From Dugong dugon (lineage: Eukaryota > Chordata > Mammalia > Sirenia > Dugongidae): DNA of 64,000 nucleotides. Below the pieces are notes generated by a model, which made no database searches, was not told where the DNA came from, and worked only from the letters and a program-made list of their open reading frames with translations. Within the stretch, counting starts at the first letter, position 1. Each line of letters opens with the position of its first letter. Shown one piece after another: positions 42,313-53,352 of the stretch. Location of the stretch: contig CM057467.1 in the NCBI GenBank assembly GCA_030035585.1, positions 66,638,941 through 66,702,940 of the forward strand, in the 5' to 3' direction. The position numbers were made by a program, and so were the translations under genes.

Positions 42313-42555
42313 TGCCTCTGTAACTCTTTGTACACTGATATTTCCTTGATTCTACAGATGCCTCGTTATAACTAAAACACCTTTTCTTGTGTTGTGGCAA
42401 AGTTCATTTCTTCTATGGTATGTTTATTCTGCCCTTTAGAATAACACAGAATAAATTGACTCCTTATTCCGCTGTCTTTGACTGTTGGAGGACATCATTC
42501 ATAGTCAGGATACTGTAGTAGCTGACAAACCCTCATGAGGAAGAAGTAGACCTGT

Positions 42556-42805
42556 GGAGGCAGCACAGTGTTGAGAGTTTGGACACAAGGTTTGGCAGAA
42601 GATGAATCTTGTTTGAACCCCAGATCTTGTACTTATTTGATTTGTAGCCATGGACAAGTTATATCAGTTCCTTTATCCTCGTTTTCCTCAGGTGTAAAAT
42701 GAACAATATAAATAAAATGTTTTTAAAGAGGTCCTACCTCCTAGCATTATTGTTGAAGGATAAATGAAATGATGCTGATGAGCGCTCAGTAAAATGCCTT
42801 GTTAG
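42556..42805 (+). repeat. MIR SINE, near complete
   Basis: 'gcagcacagtgttgagagtt', 'gaaccccagatcttgtactt', 'cgttttcctcaggtgtaaaa' and 'gagcgctcagtaaaatgcc'. Confidence 0.85.
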
Positions 42806-43021
42806 AGGGTCAGTGTTAAGCAGTTAATAGCTGTCATGTTGCATCTATAGTCTCTTCTCCACAATAAATAACGTATTCAAGGATCCCTTCAATAGTTTAT
42901 CAAACCTCCTCTTCTTTGATCACCCTGCTCTGATCAGGATGCAATTTGCCTATGTCTCACAAGACAGTATCCATTATTTAATGTAACTTTGTCTTTTTCT
43001 TTGTCACTGATGAAAGCGTTG

Positions 43022-43345
43022 AATAATAATAACTCACACTTTTGTGCTTTCTAAGTGTCAAGGACAGTTTATGCTCATCATATATGTTGCTTCATTTAAT
43101 CCTCATAATATCCCTATGAGATTAAGTGCTATTTTATTTGAATATATTTACTTGAGTTTAGAAAATTCTAAGAGCTTATCAAGTACAACAATGTTAGGTA
43201 CCATTTACAGATGGGAAAACAAATCACAAAAATGTTATACAACTTGCCCAAAGCCATTTAGGTAGAAATTGGTAAAGCTGGGATTTGAACCCAGGTAGGC
43301 TGGCTCTGGCAGTCATACACTTATCCTCTTTGCTGTAGAGCTTCA
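43022..43345 (-). repeat. MIR SINE with a 58-bp internal insertion
   Basis: Reverse MIR: 'ctttctaagtgtcaaggaca', 'catttaatcctcataatatc', 'tttacagatgggaaaacaaa' and 'gctgggatttgaacccaggt'. Bases 43141-43198 do not belong to MIR and start with a 25-base string also found at 41426-41450. Confidence 0.85.
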
Positions 43346-43514
43346 TAGAGCAGCCTAGGGCCATGGCGGCCAGCGATTCATCTCAGATTCTCATTGCAAA
43401 AGCTGCTCAGCATTATTTCTTCTTCTTTTTTTTTAAGTCTTTCCGCAACTCCCCAATACTATTTACTTTCCATGACTTGTCCTGGCTCCCTCAGGAGTGC
43501 TAAATTAATTCCCA

Positions 43515-43685
43515 CTAAAATAAACAAATAGCTTCTCTTCTTTGAGCCTCTTTCTTCATCTGTAAAATGGGAATATGGATGCATGTAGATACGCCAAGAC
43601 TGTTATGAATACTATATGCAGTGATTCATGCAGAATACCCACATCAGTGTCTAGCACATGGGCTTAAGTATAAGTTTCTGTTCCC
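43515..43685 (+). repeat. MIR SINE
   Basis: 'tttgagcctctttcttcatc', 'gtaaaatgggaatatggatg' and 'cagtgtctagcacatgggct'. Confidence 0.8.
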
Positions 43686-43808
43686 TTCACTCATTTCCTA
43701 GTGGCATTTGCAGTAAAAAGAGAATGCTTACGCAGGATAAGTAATTTATTAATTTACTCAATAGTTGCTTCTAAGTGTAAGACTTGTTTTCTACATTGGA
43801 GAAATTAT

Positions 43809-43826
43809 ATGTATATATATATATAG
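43809..43826. repeat. short (TA)n
   Basis: About 8 TA units. Confidence 0.7.
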
Positions 43827-43879
43827 TATGGCATTTTATGAAGTGTAAGGAAATGGATATGGTGTGGTGGGAGCCTAGA

Positions 43880-43965
43880 AGACAAGGTAGGGCTTCCCAG
43901 GGTAAGAGAACTTGATCTGGATCTTGAAGAATGAATAGAAGTTATTCAGGCTGCATGGGAAAGAA
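43880..43965 (+). repeat. ancient repeat fragment
   Basis: 'cttcccagggtaagagaact' and 'atcttgaagaatgaatagaa' resemble the family at 4010-4340. Confidence 0.35.
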
Positions 43966-44419
43966 GAATTGCTCACCCTTTTAGATAGTCGACTGACTTT
44001 CAACCAGGAAAAATAAAAGGAAAAACGTGATAAATAAAAATTTTGGACTTGTTTACCCAGTTTGTTGCTCTGCCCTTCCTAAGAATTTGTACCTCCCATT
44101 GCTTCCTTTTTCCTGATAATTTTTTCTGTAATATACAGACAATATAATGAAAATAAAGAAAATTAAAACAAACGTATCTGTAAAACACAGTCCAGATGCA
44201 TTGTTTCCCTTTTTTGTTATTGTCTTGTAATCATTATTAATGAGCTTGTATCAAATTTTACCTTTATATTAACCATTCCCTATTGTTATAAATTTAATTA
44301 GTTTCTATTTTTGTTGTTCACTATTACTTATTTCCTTTTAATGACTATAAGTTTTATTTATTGAATTTTCAATTTTTAACCTTTAAAAAATTGCAAGGAT
44401 AACTAAATTGAGAGGCACA
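43966..44419. other. AT-rich unassigned sequence
   Basis: 'atcattattaatgagcttgt' and following decayed A/T-rich text could be old L1 3' sequence. Not assigned. Confidence 0.3.
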
Positions 44420-44650
44420 TCATACACTTGCTAAGTACGTAGACTTTAAAGAAAATGCCTAGGTTCAGATACTGACACCGCGATTACTATCTGTGTCCCC
44501 CTGGGTAATTTACACTCTATCCTAGTTTTCTTTTCTGTAAAATGGGAATTAACAATAACTATTGTGTGTGCATTATCATGAAAATTAACTAAGTTGCATG
44601 TAAGGCACTGAGCACAGTGTCAAGCTACTAATGGTGGCTATCATTAATAT
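44420..44650 (+). repeat. MIR SINE, near complete
   Basis: 'aggttcagatactgacaccg', 'ttctgtaaaatgggaattaa', 'aaggcactgagcacagtgtc'. Confidence 0.85.
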
Positions 44651-44805
44651 ATAATCCCTATCTGTTTATACATAAGTATACATATATGTGTAAATATATA
44701 TGATTTATTTTATTCTTAGGAAGCAAAAATTCGTCTTTACTCAAGGCTTATTATGTTTATCTTTCAATGAGATTCTTACAGAATCACAGTACTATGTGAT
44801 ACAAT

Positions 44806-44842
44806 CCATCCACCCATCCATCCACTCATTCATTCATTCAGT
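44806..44842. repeat. (CATC)n/(CATT)n tract
   Basis: Degenerate tetranucleotide run 'ccatccacccatccatccac' then CATT units, possibly the reversed TGAA terminus of an L2. Confidence 0.75.
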
Positions 44843-45019
44843 TTGCTAAATGCCTACTTTGTCCTAAATACTGTCCGAGGTTCTTAAAGAGCTCAAGGTC
44901 TGGAGGAGGAAACAGACAAGAAAGTATAGAATGTCCGTACAATGGGATAGTGACTTTTAATCAAGAAGTGCTATCCAAGGTTCTGCAGGGCTGAGAATCC
45001 AAACACCTCACTGTGGCAC

Positions 45020-45475
45020 ACTAGACCCCAGGAGGATCTGGCTCATTCCTTCAACCTCTTCCTGCCCCCTTCACTCTCCTCAGACTACACATGCTTTCTT
45101 TCTGCTCCCATGTTCTTGTTTTGTCTAAAGATCTGTGCATATGATCTTCCTTCAGTCAGGAACTCCTCCTCCACTCCTTACATGTTACCTCCTTCTCATT
45201 GTTCATCTCAGCTTAAATGTCATCTCCTCAGAGGGCATAAACCATCAATTGGCCTATTGTCCTAATATTCTCCATCCTAGCACCCTCTAGCACCCTAATT
45301 CTTTCCTTCCAGGGTATCTCAAGTGTGTACTTATATACCACCCCCTTTAGGCTGTGAGCTTCATGCAAACAGAGACCATGTCTTATATTCACCACTGTAT
45401 ACACAACACCCATCAGAGTGTCTGGGATGTAGAAGGGTGCTGTAAAATATGTGATCAATAGATAAAAGTCAGAGA
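45020..45475 (+). repeat. L2 3' region, long
   Basis: In order: 'ctcctcagactacacatgct', 'gatcttccttcagtcaggaa', 'cagcttaaatgtcatctcct', 'ctttaggctgtgagcttcat', 'gtgtctgggatgtagaaggg'. One of the best L2 copies here. Confidence 0.85.
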
Positions 45476-45549
45476 AAGTGATATCTGGGTTGAATCTCAA
45501 AGGATGAGTAAGGGTTTACCAAGAGGACAAGGATAAATCAGTGGTCAAG

Positions 45550-45780
45550 TGTTATGATTTGTAGGCAAGAACACATTTGGGAGACGTTCAGGTTTTGATT
45601 CAAATCCCAGCGTTGCTACTTATCAGCTATATGAACTTGGGCAAATGTTCTCAATTTTATGGCCCACATCATCTTCGTCTGTGAAATGGAGATAATAACA
45701 TTTAATGGTGAGGTTGATGGGAGGAGTAGACCTAAGGTGTCCAAAGCATGTAGAGAAATAAAAATAAATAGCATTATTAT
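45550..45780 (+). repeat. MIR SINE
   Basis: 'gattcaaatcccagcgttgc', 'acttatcagctatatgaact', 'tctgtgaaatggagataata'. Confidence 0.8.
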
Positions 45781-46059
45781 GTATATCTTCAGATGTGATA
45801 AGGAGAACTGAAAATTAAATGAACTGAAAATACTTCAGCAGAGTGGCTCCTCACATCTCAGCCTGAGAGTGAGAGACAGTTGTCTGACCTAAAACACTGG
45901 GCTGCTGTGAGGAAAATTGAATTGTTGCAAAGTCTTTGGAAGTATAAAGTGCCTACAGCAAGTTTTTGAAGGTCGAAGATTTACAATTTTTTTCTCAGTA
46001 TATTAGAGGATGCAAAAACAATGATTACTCGTTATTCCATGTCCTAGTTTAAATCCTGT

Positions 46060-46275
46060 ACAAATAATAACACATTTTATCCTAACAGCAACCCTATGAG
46101 TTAAATATTATTATTTCCCTGGTTCTACTTGGGATGATAAGGGAACTGAGACACAGAAATGTTAAGAAACTTGCTCAAGATTGCAGAGCTAGTAAGTGAC
46201 AGAGCCGGGATGTCCAGCCAATTAGTTTGATATTATGGTCTGTGTTCCTAACCAGTGTACTGCACTGCCTCTGTG
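46060..46275 (-). repeat. MIR SINE, near complete
   Basis: 'acagcaaccctatgagttaa', 'ggaactgagacacagaaatg', 'agagctagtaagtgacagag' and the end 'ccagtgtactgcactgcctc'. Confidence 0.9.
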
Positions 46276-46279
46276 TAGC

Positions 46280-46740
46280 AGAAAGTCATGTGGAATTTGG
46301 ATTGTTAAAGATGTGGGTTCAAATCCCCACTCCACTACTTACAACTTTTGTGGTCTTGAGCAAGGTTTTGAATCTTTATGAGTCTCTATTTCCCATTTAA
46401 GGAGCCCTGGTGATGCAACAGTTAAGCTCTCAGCAGCTAACCAAAAGTTGGTGGCTCAAATCTACCCAGTAGCTCCACAGAAGAAAGACCCGGAGACCTG
46501 CTTCAGTAAAGATTACACCCAAGAAAACCCTATGGAGCAGTTCTACTTTTTTACATGCATTCACTATGAGTTGGATTTGACTCGAAGGCACCCAACAGTT
46601 ACCACAACAACAGCAATTTCCCACTTAAATATTGTAAAAATAATAATATCTGCTTGGAACAGGCTTGTGGCAATTAAATAACCCAGCATATGTAAAGTGC
46701 CAGGCTTGTAACTGACATTCAGTATAAGGTGGCTAATGGT
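46280..46740 (+). repeat. MIR SINE split by an AfroSINE
   Basis: Left 46280-46400 ('gtgggttcaaatccccactc', 'gagtctctatttcccattta'), right 46616-46740 ('gtaaagtgccaggcttgtaa', 'cagtataaggtggctaatgg'). Confidence 0.85.
46401..46615 (+). mobile_element. AfroSINE (long form)
   Basis: Starts 'ggagccctggtgatgcaaca', body 'cctgcttcagtaaagattac', ends in a CAACA-rich tail. Duplication atttcccatttaa (46388-46400) and atttcccacttaa (46616-46628). Confidence 0.95.
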
Positions 46741-47489
46741 AACTACTCACAGAAGTACTAAAATCCACTCATTGGTCTTGATGTGGTTGAGATTTTACAA
46801 GACTTGATGGCTTTTAATTGAGAAATATGCATCCATGACAGGTAATCAATATGCTCATTTGGCATCCAGGTTCCAGATGAAATAAAGCTAAACAATGATG
46901 CAATTAGAATATACAAACAAACCCCCTGCAGAAGCCAAATAGACTTGATTGCCTTCATCCTAATCATGCTGCCGTGTCTGGAATGCATCTGGAAGGCATT
47001 TTCTCACTCAGTCTGGACCCAACTAATAGGGCTTCTTTATCTCATCTGCTGTTTACCTTCATCTGCTTTCTCATTGGAGCTCAGGTTCCCTCTGCCCAGT
47101 GGGAAGACAGCACGTAGGCCTGACTCCCTAAGTGTGAAGGACACACTGCACACCTCACTGACAAACATCGTCCCTTGAAATTCACTTTGTCATTTCTTTT
47201 CTCACTGTCAGAGCAGAATGACTATAGCTGGCGATTTTAATGGGGAAACAGTTCAGGAGACACGTTCTCAATAGTTCCTGGCAAACCTTTCTTAAAAAAA
47301 AAAATCCTTCTCCTTTGTTGGAGTCTGTGAATTACCAGATGACAAGGCTGTCTTTATGCTTCACCCTCACACTAACCTTCCACAACTTTCTCTTCCAATA
47401 TTCACAACTGCAGGTTATTAAGTTTAAAGTGCATCATAACTGCCATATGCCAGTGAGCAAAATAAATTGCAACCTCAATCAATGTTTTA
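46741..47489. other. mostly unique sequence, no gene recognised
   Basis: No repeat seen from about 46860 to 47480. Short open frames on both strands lack motifs. Could include conserved non-coding sequence; not shown. Confidence 0.35.
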
Positions 47490-47905
47490 GTTGCCCTTGG
47501 TTCAAACTCTGGATCCCCTACTTATTAGCTCTATAATTTGGACAAGTAATGTTAGTCTTAGTGCCTCAGTTTCCTTGTGTATCAAAAGATGATGCTAATA
47601 ATACTTGACATTTAGTTTGATGGGAGGACTGAGTGACATAACATATGTAAAGTCCCAACATCATTGGCTGGTGCATAATAAGGTCACAATACATACTAGC
47701 ACTAAAACCCAAAACTAAACCTGTTGCCATCAAGTTGATTTCCAACTCATAGTGACCCTACAGGACAGAGTAGAACTGCCCCACAGAGTTTCCAAGGAGC
47801 ACCTAGTGGATTCTATCTGCTAACCTTTTGGTTAGCAGCCATAGCACTTAACCACTATGCCACCAGGGTTTCCATACTAGCACTAGCTATCATTATTATT
47901 ACTAT
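47490..47905 (+). repeat. MIR SINE split by an AfroSINE
   Basis: Left 47490-47704 ('cttattagctctataatttg', 'gtgcctcagtttccttgtgt', 'gctggtgcataataaggtca'), right 47873-47905 ('ctagctatcattattatt'). Confidence 0.85.
47705..47872 (-). mobile_element. AfroSINE (short form)
   Basis: Reversed tail 'aaacccaaaactaaacctgt', body and head to 'gccaccagggtttc'. Perfect 13-bp duplication CATACTAGCACTA at 47692-47704 and 47873-47885. Confidence 0.97.
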
Positions 47906-47994
47906 ACTTAATACTACAGCAAATTTTGAGTCAAATATCAGAGATGAGACTAATTTGTGTCAATTAACCTAGCTTTTCTGTATAGTACTTTCTG

Positions 47995-48145
47995 GTAGGC
48001 TTGGGGTAGTGCAAAGACATTGGATTTAGAAACAGATAAACTCAGATTCAAATTTTGGCTCTGCCACTTCTGTGTGTGACCTTGGGTATGCCACCTAGTA
48101 TCACTGAACTTCAGTGTCCTCATTTGTAAATTCTTTAAAGAGTGT
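47995..48145 (+). repeat. MIR SINE
   Basis: 'attcaaattttggctctgcc', 'tgtgtgaccttgggtatgcc', 'ttcagtgtcctcatttgtaa'. Confidence 0.85.
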
Positions 48146-48299
48146 ACGTAAATATAAATCTCCTCGTAGAAATTTAAGGGAACTTATGAGCATATGAGGG
48201 TTTATACTCTGATGTATTTATGAGGATCTTGACATTAACCTGATATAAAATTGCTTCTAACATAGCCAGTCATAGGACCAATAAACTAAAAACAGCATT

Positions 48300-48475
48300 T
48301 GGTTATCAGTTTGTCCAATGCATTCATTTTACAGAGGAAAAAAAAAAAATCCAGGGTTCAAAGAAGTTAAGTGATTAATGTGAGATAACACAGCTAGTAA
48401 AAGACTTGAGGCCAAGAGCAGAACCCAGTGACCTTCCAGTGATCCTTCTGTGATCCTCCAGTGATCAATGTCTGC
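48300..48475 (-). repeat. MIR fragment with an A-run
   Basis: 'cattcattttacagaggaaa', 'gttaagtgattaatgtgaga', 'acacagctagtaaaagactt'. Confidence 0.65.
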
Positions 48476-48533
48476 CCTACCTAGCCTGTCAAAACAAAAC
48501 CGAAGAACAAAATAAGCAAAGCAGGAAATTTAG

Positions 48534-48610
48534 ATTAAGAAAGAAAGGGAGAAAGGAAAGGAAGAGGAGAAAAGGAAGAAAGGAGAATGGGAAAGGGAAA
48601 AGAAAAACCA
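48534..48610. repeat. GA-rich low-complexity tract
   Basis: About 75 bases of almost pure purine (GGAAA/GAAAG type) on the + strand. Confidence 0.9.
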
Positions 48611-48664
48611 AACTGAGTGTGTGGCATCGTTTGGAGGCTATGACAGTCCGTGGTATAGAGTGTG

Positions 48665-48922
48665 GTAAAGCCAGCATGATGGGGTGGTGAAGAGAGCAGG
48701 TCAGGAGGGGAGACTGCATGGACTCAAATCCTAGCTCTACCACCTAGTAGCTGTGCAATTTAAAAAAAAAAAAAAAAAGTACTTCTCTATGCCTCAATTT
48801 CCTAATATTATCTTTTCCATATGCTTGTTGTGAGAGTTAAAGTGATGATCAGTATACAATTCTTAGCACAGGGTCAGGTACATAGGAAACAGTCAGATTA
48901 TTTAGCTATTATTAGTAAATGT
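48665..48922 (+). repeat. MIR SINE with an internal A-run
   Basis: 'actcaaatcctagctctacc', A17 run (48762-48778), 'tatgcctcaatttcctaata', 'agcacagggtcaggtacata'. Confidence 0.85.
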
Positions 48923-48959
48923 GAAGGTAATTGTCATCTTTTTTCTTCACTTTGAAGTC

Positions 48960-49007
48960 ATCTCAATGACTTCAAAATAATAGCCATTATTTTGAAGTCA
49001 TTGAGAT
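48960..49007. repeat. perfect 22-bp inverted repeat with a 4-nt loop
   Basis: Arms 48960-48981 and 48986-49007 are exact reverse complements around AGCC. The preceding TTTGAAGTCA (48951-48960) also pairs with TGACTTCAAA (48967-48976), so an alternative shorter hairpin is possible. Confidence 0.95.
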
Positions 49008-49114
49008 ATTTTATGTCTTCTCAGTTAAGTACCATGAAGCTACCACTGTGATAAGGTGTTGGAAGTCATTGCAAGAGAAACAAAGAGCTGGGAGATGGGG
49101 AGGGGAGACTGGAG

Positions 49115-49290
49115 AAAATTACCACTAACGTGTACAGTGACTACTATGTGTAAAGCCCTGTGAGGGGAGCTTTGCGCATCTTCTTCTATTCAATCCCTAT
49201 CACAGGCCTATCAGATAAGTACTATTGCCCCATTTTATGGATGAGAAAAATGAGGCACAGAGTGGTTAAATAACCTGGCATTTCTGAATC
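49115..49290 (-). repeat. MIR SINE
   Basis: 'gcttcttctattcaatccc' region, 'cagataagtactattgcccc', 'gatgagaaaaatgaggcaca'. Confidence 0.85.
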
Positions 49291-49590
49291 AAAAACTTCT
49301 CCACTCTCCCTTCTATGTTATTGTTCCTGTCCACCAGGAAGTCGCTGTATACAAGTCTATTTCCATAGCCTATATTCTCAGAAATCTTAAGAGGAAAGAT
49401 CCGAGAAAACCATCTATTAGTGATTTGTAGACAAACTACTGCTATTAGTTGTCTTGTACCATTTCCATGAAAAGCCCTTATTCATTTTCCCATCCCCTTA
49501 TTTCCTTCTATAAACTGTGAATCACCGGATTTAAAAGCAAGCGGTCTCTGAGTTTTCATGTCTGTCTTTGTTGTTGTTTTTCATTCTCAG

Positions 49591-49667
49591 GATAGACAGT
49601 ATTGCTGCTCATAAGACGGCTTCAGTTACAATTTCCTTCTTGGACCTTGATGGAAATGTGCATTAAG
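49591..49667 (+). other. possible 77-bp exon, unassigned
   Basis: Preceded by a polypyrimidine tract and an AG acceptor (tgttgtttttcattctcag, ending 49590) and followed by AAG/GTAAAA at 49668. One frame is open but ends in TAA just before the donor. If real, it is more likely non-coding or UTR. Splice motifs alone are weak evidence. Confidence 0.2.
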
Positions 49668-52600
49668 GTAAAAAAAAGAAGTATATATATATACAAATTT
49701 TCTTATTCTTTTTCTATGCTCGTGTTTGTCATTTGCAGAAGCATATTGGTGGGCAAGAGGGGAGGAGAAGAGAATAACTGTGGTGTTATTTTCCTTTTCT
49801 CCTTTGTCTTGCTTGAGAAAAATTCTGTTGATTAGAAAGTGTTATTCTCACAGATCTCTGCCGGTAGGCTCCATTGCAGTTGGTAGAGGTGATTGGCACG
49901 AAATGCACAAATCTCTGGCTTGAATGGATTGGTTTTTCCTGGTGAAGTGTTTTCTTAATAATTGTGGAGGTCTGAAGGAAAGAACTGAGCTTTTATTTGC
50001 AAATGCAAAGGCAAGGTCTAGTAATTAGAATATTCTAACAGATCAGGTTTAAGTTGTCTGAAATGGATTGTAATTGAACATGGAAAAAGCTATACTTAAG
50101 TAAATTTAAGTAAAATATTTGGCTATCAGAAGATATCCCTGCAGTTTTCTTCTCTGTATGTGTTAACGTTTTACAGTCTTTGTAGTTTAGAGTCATCAGT
50201 ACTGAGTAGTATGTATGTGAAAATACAATATTCTATTTTAACAGAAGCTCATGAGTACTGTTGGATATTCTCTGCTTCTTTATACTTTGGTCCTTGATTT
50301 AGCCTACAGCCCGTATTCAGGAGAGAGAATTTCAGAGGAGAGGGTATTATATATCCCTGTGAATATAAAGTTCTCTTGGATTGTAAAAAAAGAGAGGCAT
50401 GTTCAAGTTACCTCGGCTGATGGGGACTCATTTTAAAAGTACCTGAAAAAGTAGAGAAACAGAGGCAACCATCCTGGCAATCGTAGAGTAGCAATATTCA
50501 GGATATAACAGCAGCCCACGAGTAAAGCCCCGGACCGCTTCGCCTTGACAAGCCTTTATAACTACTGAGAGCAACCTCCCACTCTAGCTAGTCCTCCATA
50601 CTTGTAACTCAGAGAGAGACGGTCTTCTCTCACCGCTTTTACTACTGCATCAGCCTCTGCTTCTCTCTGCCTCTTGGCTGCTGTGGGATGCTGAATTACA
50701 TCTCACATCCGTATTTCCAATGTAAAAGGGTCAGACAGTGGCTTTGTCCCTGTCCCTTATGGAATATCCTACTGGGCAAAGTCCCTATGTGAAACATTCT
50801 CTAGGTCTCTGGACTCCCTTATGTCTAGCAGACAGCTGTTTGTCTATAGGTTTTCTGCAAATATTTGTTCAGGTAGTTGTGACTAGGGTAGCAAGTCCAC
50901 GTGGCTAGCATGGCAAAGTAGAAGGAACAGTCTTTGGCCTCTTTCATCAACAGGGTATGAGATTGGTCAGGCATTTTTAGAAAAACCCCCATTCTCTGGG
51001 ATGCTGGGTTTCTGGCCTGATCAGAATACTGATTGCAGATTCCCTACTCACTGGAGTGTCTTTTAGGAACACCAGAATGGAAAACGTTAGTTGGTTCACA
51101 TATGAGTACATGACTGAAAGCTTTTGGGCTAGTGCAGCAAAAAACCTGTCATTTGACAGAAAGGAAGACACAAACTCAGACCCTAAAGAATAAAAGGCAG
51201 ACTAAACTTAGGTGCTATAAAGAACAACATAAGGCACAACCTAATGAAGGGGAGAAGTATCTCTGAAGTAACCAAAAGGAGAGACTTGAGAGAAGAAAGG
51301 TCCATGGAGTGAGATGCAGAGGCTAGGAGGCTTTCCCACAAGGCTAGAGCTTTAAGAAAAGTCTTTTAGGATTCTTTGAGCGAGCATGGAAAGAACAATG
51401 AGATGTTCTTTTCGAAGACTCAGACAGAAGTCCAGAGGCTGAGGATGACCAATGGAAGGCCATCTTTATTAAGACATCTGATTCAACCACCCCAAAGAAC
51501 CAGTGAGTAGGCCCGTGATAGGAGAGGCCTGAGAGGGGAACACGAGAGAGAGAGATGGGCCAGGGACTTAGTGAGTTTGTAGAGGGAAAGTTTTCCTAAT
51601 CTCCGTCCCCTCACTCTACCCAACCCTGTAGTGACTTAGAGTAATTGAGGGCAGCAAATACCGGTGTATCTTCCCTTGAACTTTAGCATGCATCTGTGAA
51701 AATCATATAATTCCAGGCTTTTTCCATTTCACAGAAAAATTTATGTTAATGCATAAAATTTTCTTATTTTAAAACATTCGTCCCCTAGTTTTCCCTTGAA
51801 CCTTTGGAACCTGCTCTTATTTGGTCTTCCACATGCAATTGCTGATGACTAAATTAACGGAAAAGTAGAAATGAAGTTAATGGAAAGACTCAGAAATAGT
51901 TGTTCATGCTTAAGTCAAGATGTATTTTTTATGGATTTGCTTTTATACACAATAATCTAGTACCTAGTTCAGATACTGGGATTAGCTGTATCTTTGTCTT
52001 GCAGCTGTGCAAAGATTTTAGTATTCTGGGACTTCCGGGTGTTTTGCCATCTGGATGACATAGAGAGCCACAGTTCAGGGTCATAGTTTCCATATGTCAT
52101 TCCAACATGTACATTTAAGATTTGTTATTTTTTGCTTAATTTTCCAGAACCTTTTAAAACACTTCATTAGGAGTTCTCACATGCAAGGGGGTACATTTAA
52201 GCATGTTTGCCAGGCAGTGAGATGACCCTTGCTGTACGACTGCCTACAGATAAGCCAAGCCTGTTGGGATATGTGGTAAACTCCAGAAAATATAAGCTTC
52301 TGCATGAGAATTTCACAGGGTGCTCAGTAGGCTGCTTTTATTTTAGGGGAAACTGCCCCTGACAAGAGAGTGAATGAATGAACTGATACTGCTAAGGAGC
52401 CAGGAGGCTAAAACTCATGACTAGTTGACTAAGCCTAGAAAAAGAACCAGAGAATTGGTCAAAAATATGCATTGAGTACCTGCCATGTGCCATAGGAATA
52501 AGGTCAGGTGAGTAGGAAAGCCTCCGAGCTGGTTCTTTGAATATGAATAACCAATTTATGGGAGGAAACAGCCAAGATAAGAATCATGTTGAGAAGCCTC

Positions 52601-52904
52601 CAAGAGAATGGACTTGGATAGGAGTTCTCAGCCACAGACAGCTGGATAGTGGATTTCATGTCTCAATTCAGGGAACCAGGTTTCCAAGAAGCCTAAAGCC
52701 AAAAATTATGTTCAAGGGCTAACTAGAGAGAGAAATTTTATCTGGGTCTGAGCCAAACTGTGGAGCTCCAAGCTAAAGTCTTCAAGAGATAGCTAGATTC
52801 AAACAACATAGAAAACAAATAGAAACTCCAGAACTTAAGGGTAAAAGCAAAATTGCCCTTAAGAAGGCAGAAAAAAGCAGGCAGAGCCAAGGGCCAGAAA
52901 TGAA
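49668..52904. other. long stretch largely without recognised repeats
   Basis: About 3.2 kb with few repeat signatures. A short (TA)n lies at 49683-49694, an unassigned CG-containing block at 50490-50760 and a MIR scrap near 52455-52500. Open frames are short and motif-free. No gene recognised. Confidence 0.35.
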
Positions 52905-53352
52905 ATGGCTAACGTTTATAGAGTACTTACCATGTGCCAGGCACATTCAGGGCTTACACATATTAACTCATTTAAATGAGATAAGTACCGATATCATGCC
53001 CATTAGCAGATAAGAAGACTAAGGCACTGAGAGTTCAAGCAACTTTCCCATGTTCATTCAACCAGTAAGTGCTAGAGCCAGGGTTTGAACTCAGGTAATA
53101 CGGAAACTCTGGGTGACACAAATCATTAAGTGCTCAGCTATTAACAGAAAGGTGGGCAGTTTGAGTCTGCCCAGAGGTGCCTCCAAAGAAAAGTCTGTGA
53201 ATCTACTTCTGAAAATTCATCCATTGAAAACCCTATGGAGCACAGTCCTACTCTGACACACGTGGGGTTGCCATGGTTTGGGATCAACGCGACAGCAACT
53301 GCTAATATGGCTCCAGAATCCACGTACCCAAAGGCCACACTATATTGCCTCT
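52905..53352 (-). repeat. MIR SINE split by an AfroSINE
   Basis: Left 52905-53100 ('gtacttaccatgtgccaggc', 'agccagggtttgaactcagg'), right 53306-53352 ('tggctccagaatccacgtac', 'actatattgcctctgc'). Confidence 0.9.
53101..53305 (+). mobile_element. AfroSINE (long form), diverged
   Basis: Head 'actctgggtgacacaaatca', long-form 'gaatctacttctgaaaattc', end 'gggatcaacgcgacagcaac'. Short TAATA-type duplication at the edges. Confidence 0.85.

Noticed and set aside
44806-44842. CATC/CATT repeats considered as a CRISPR-like or minisatellite array
   Set aside because: Simple tetranucleotide slippage, probably from an L2 terminus; no spacers.
48534-48743. Minus-strand Leu/Phe/Pro-rich frame
   Set aside because: Produced by the GA-rich low-complexity tract.
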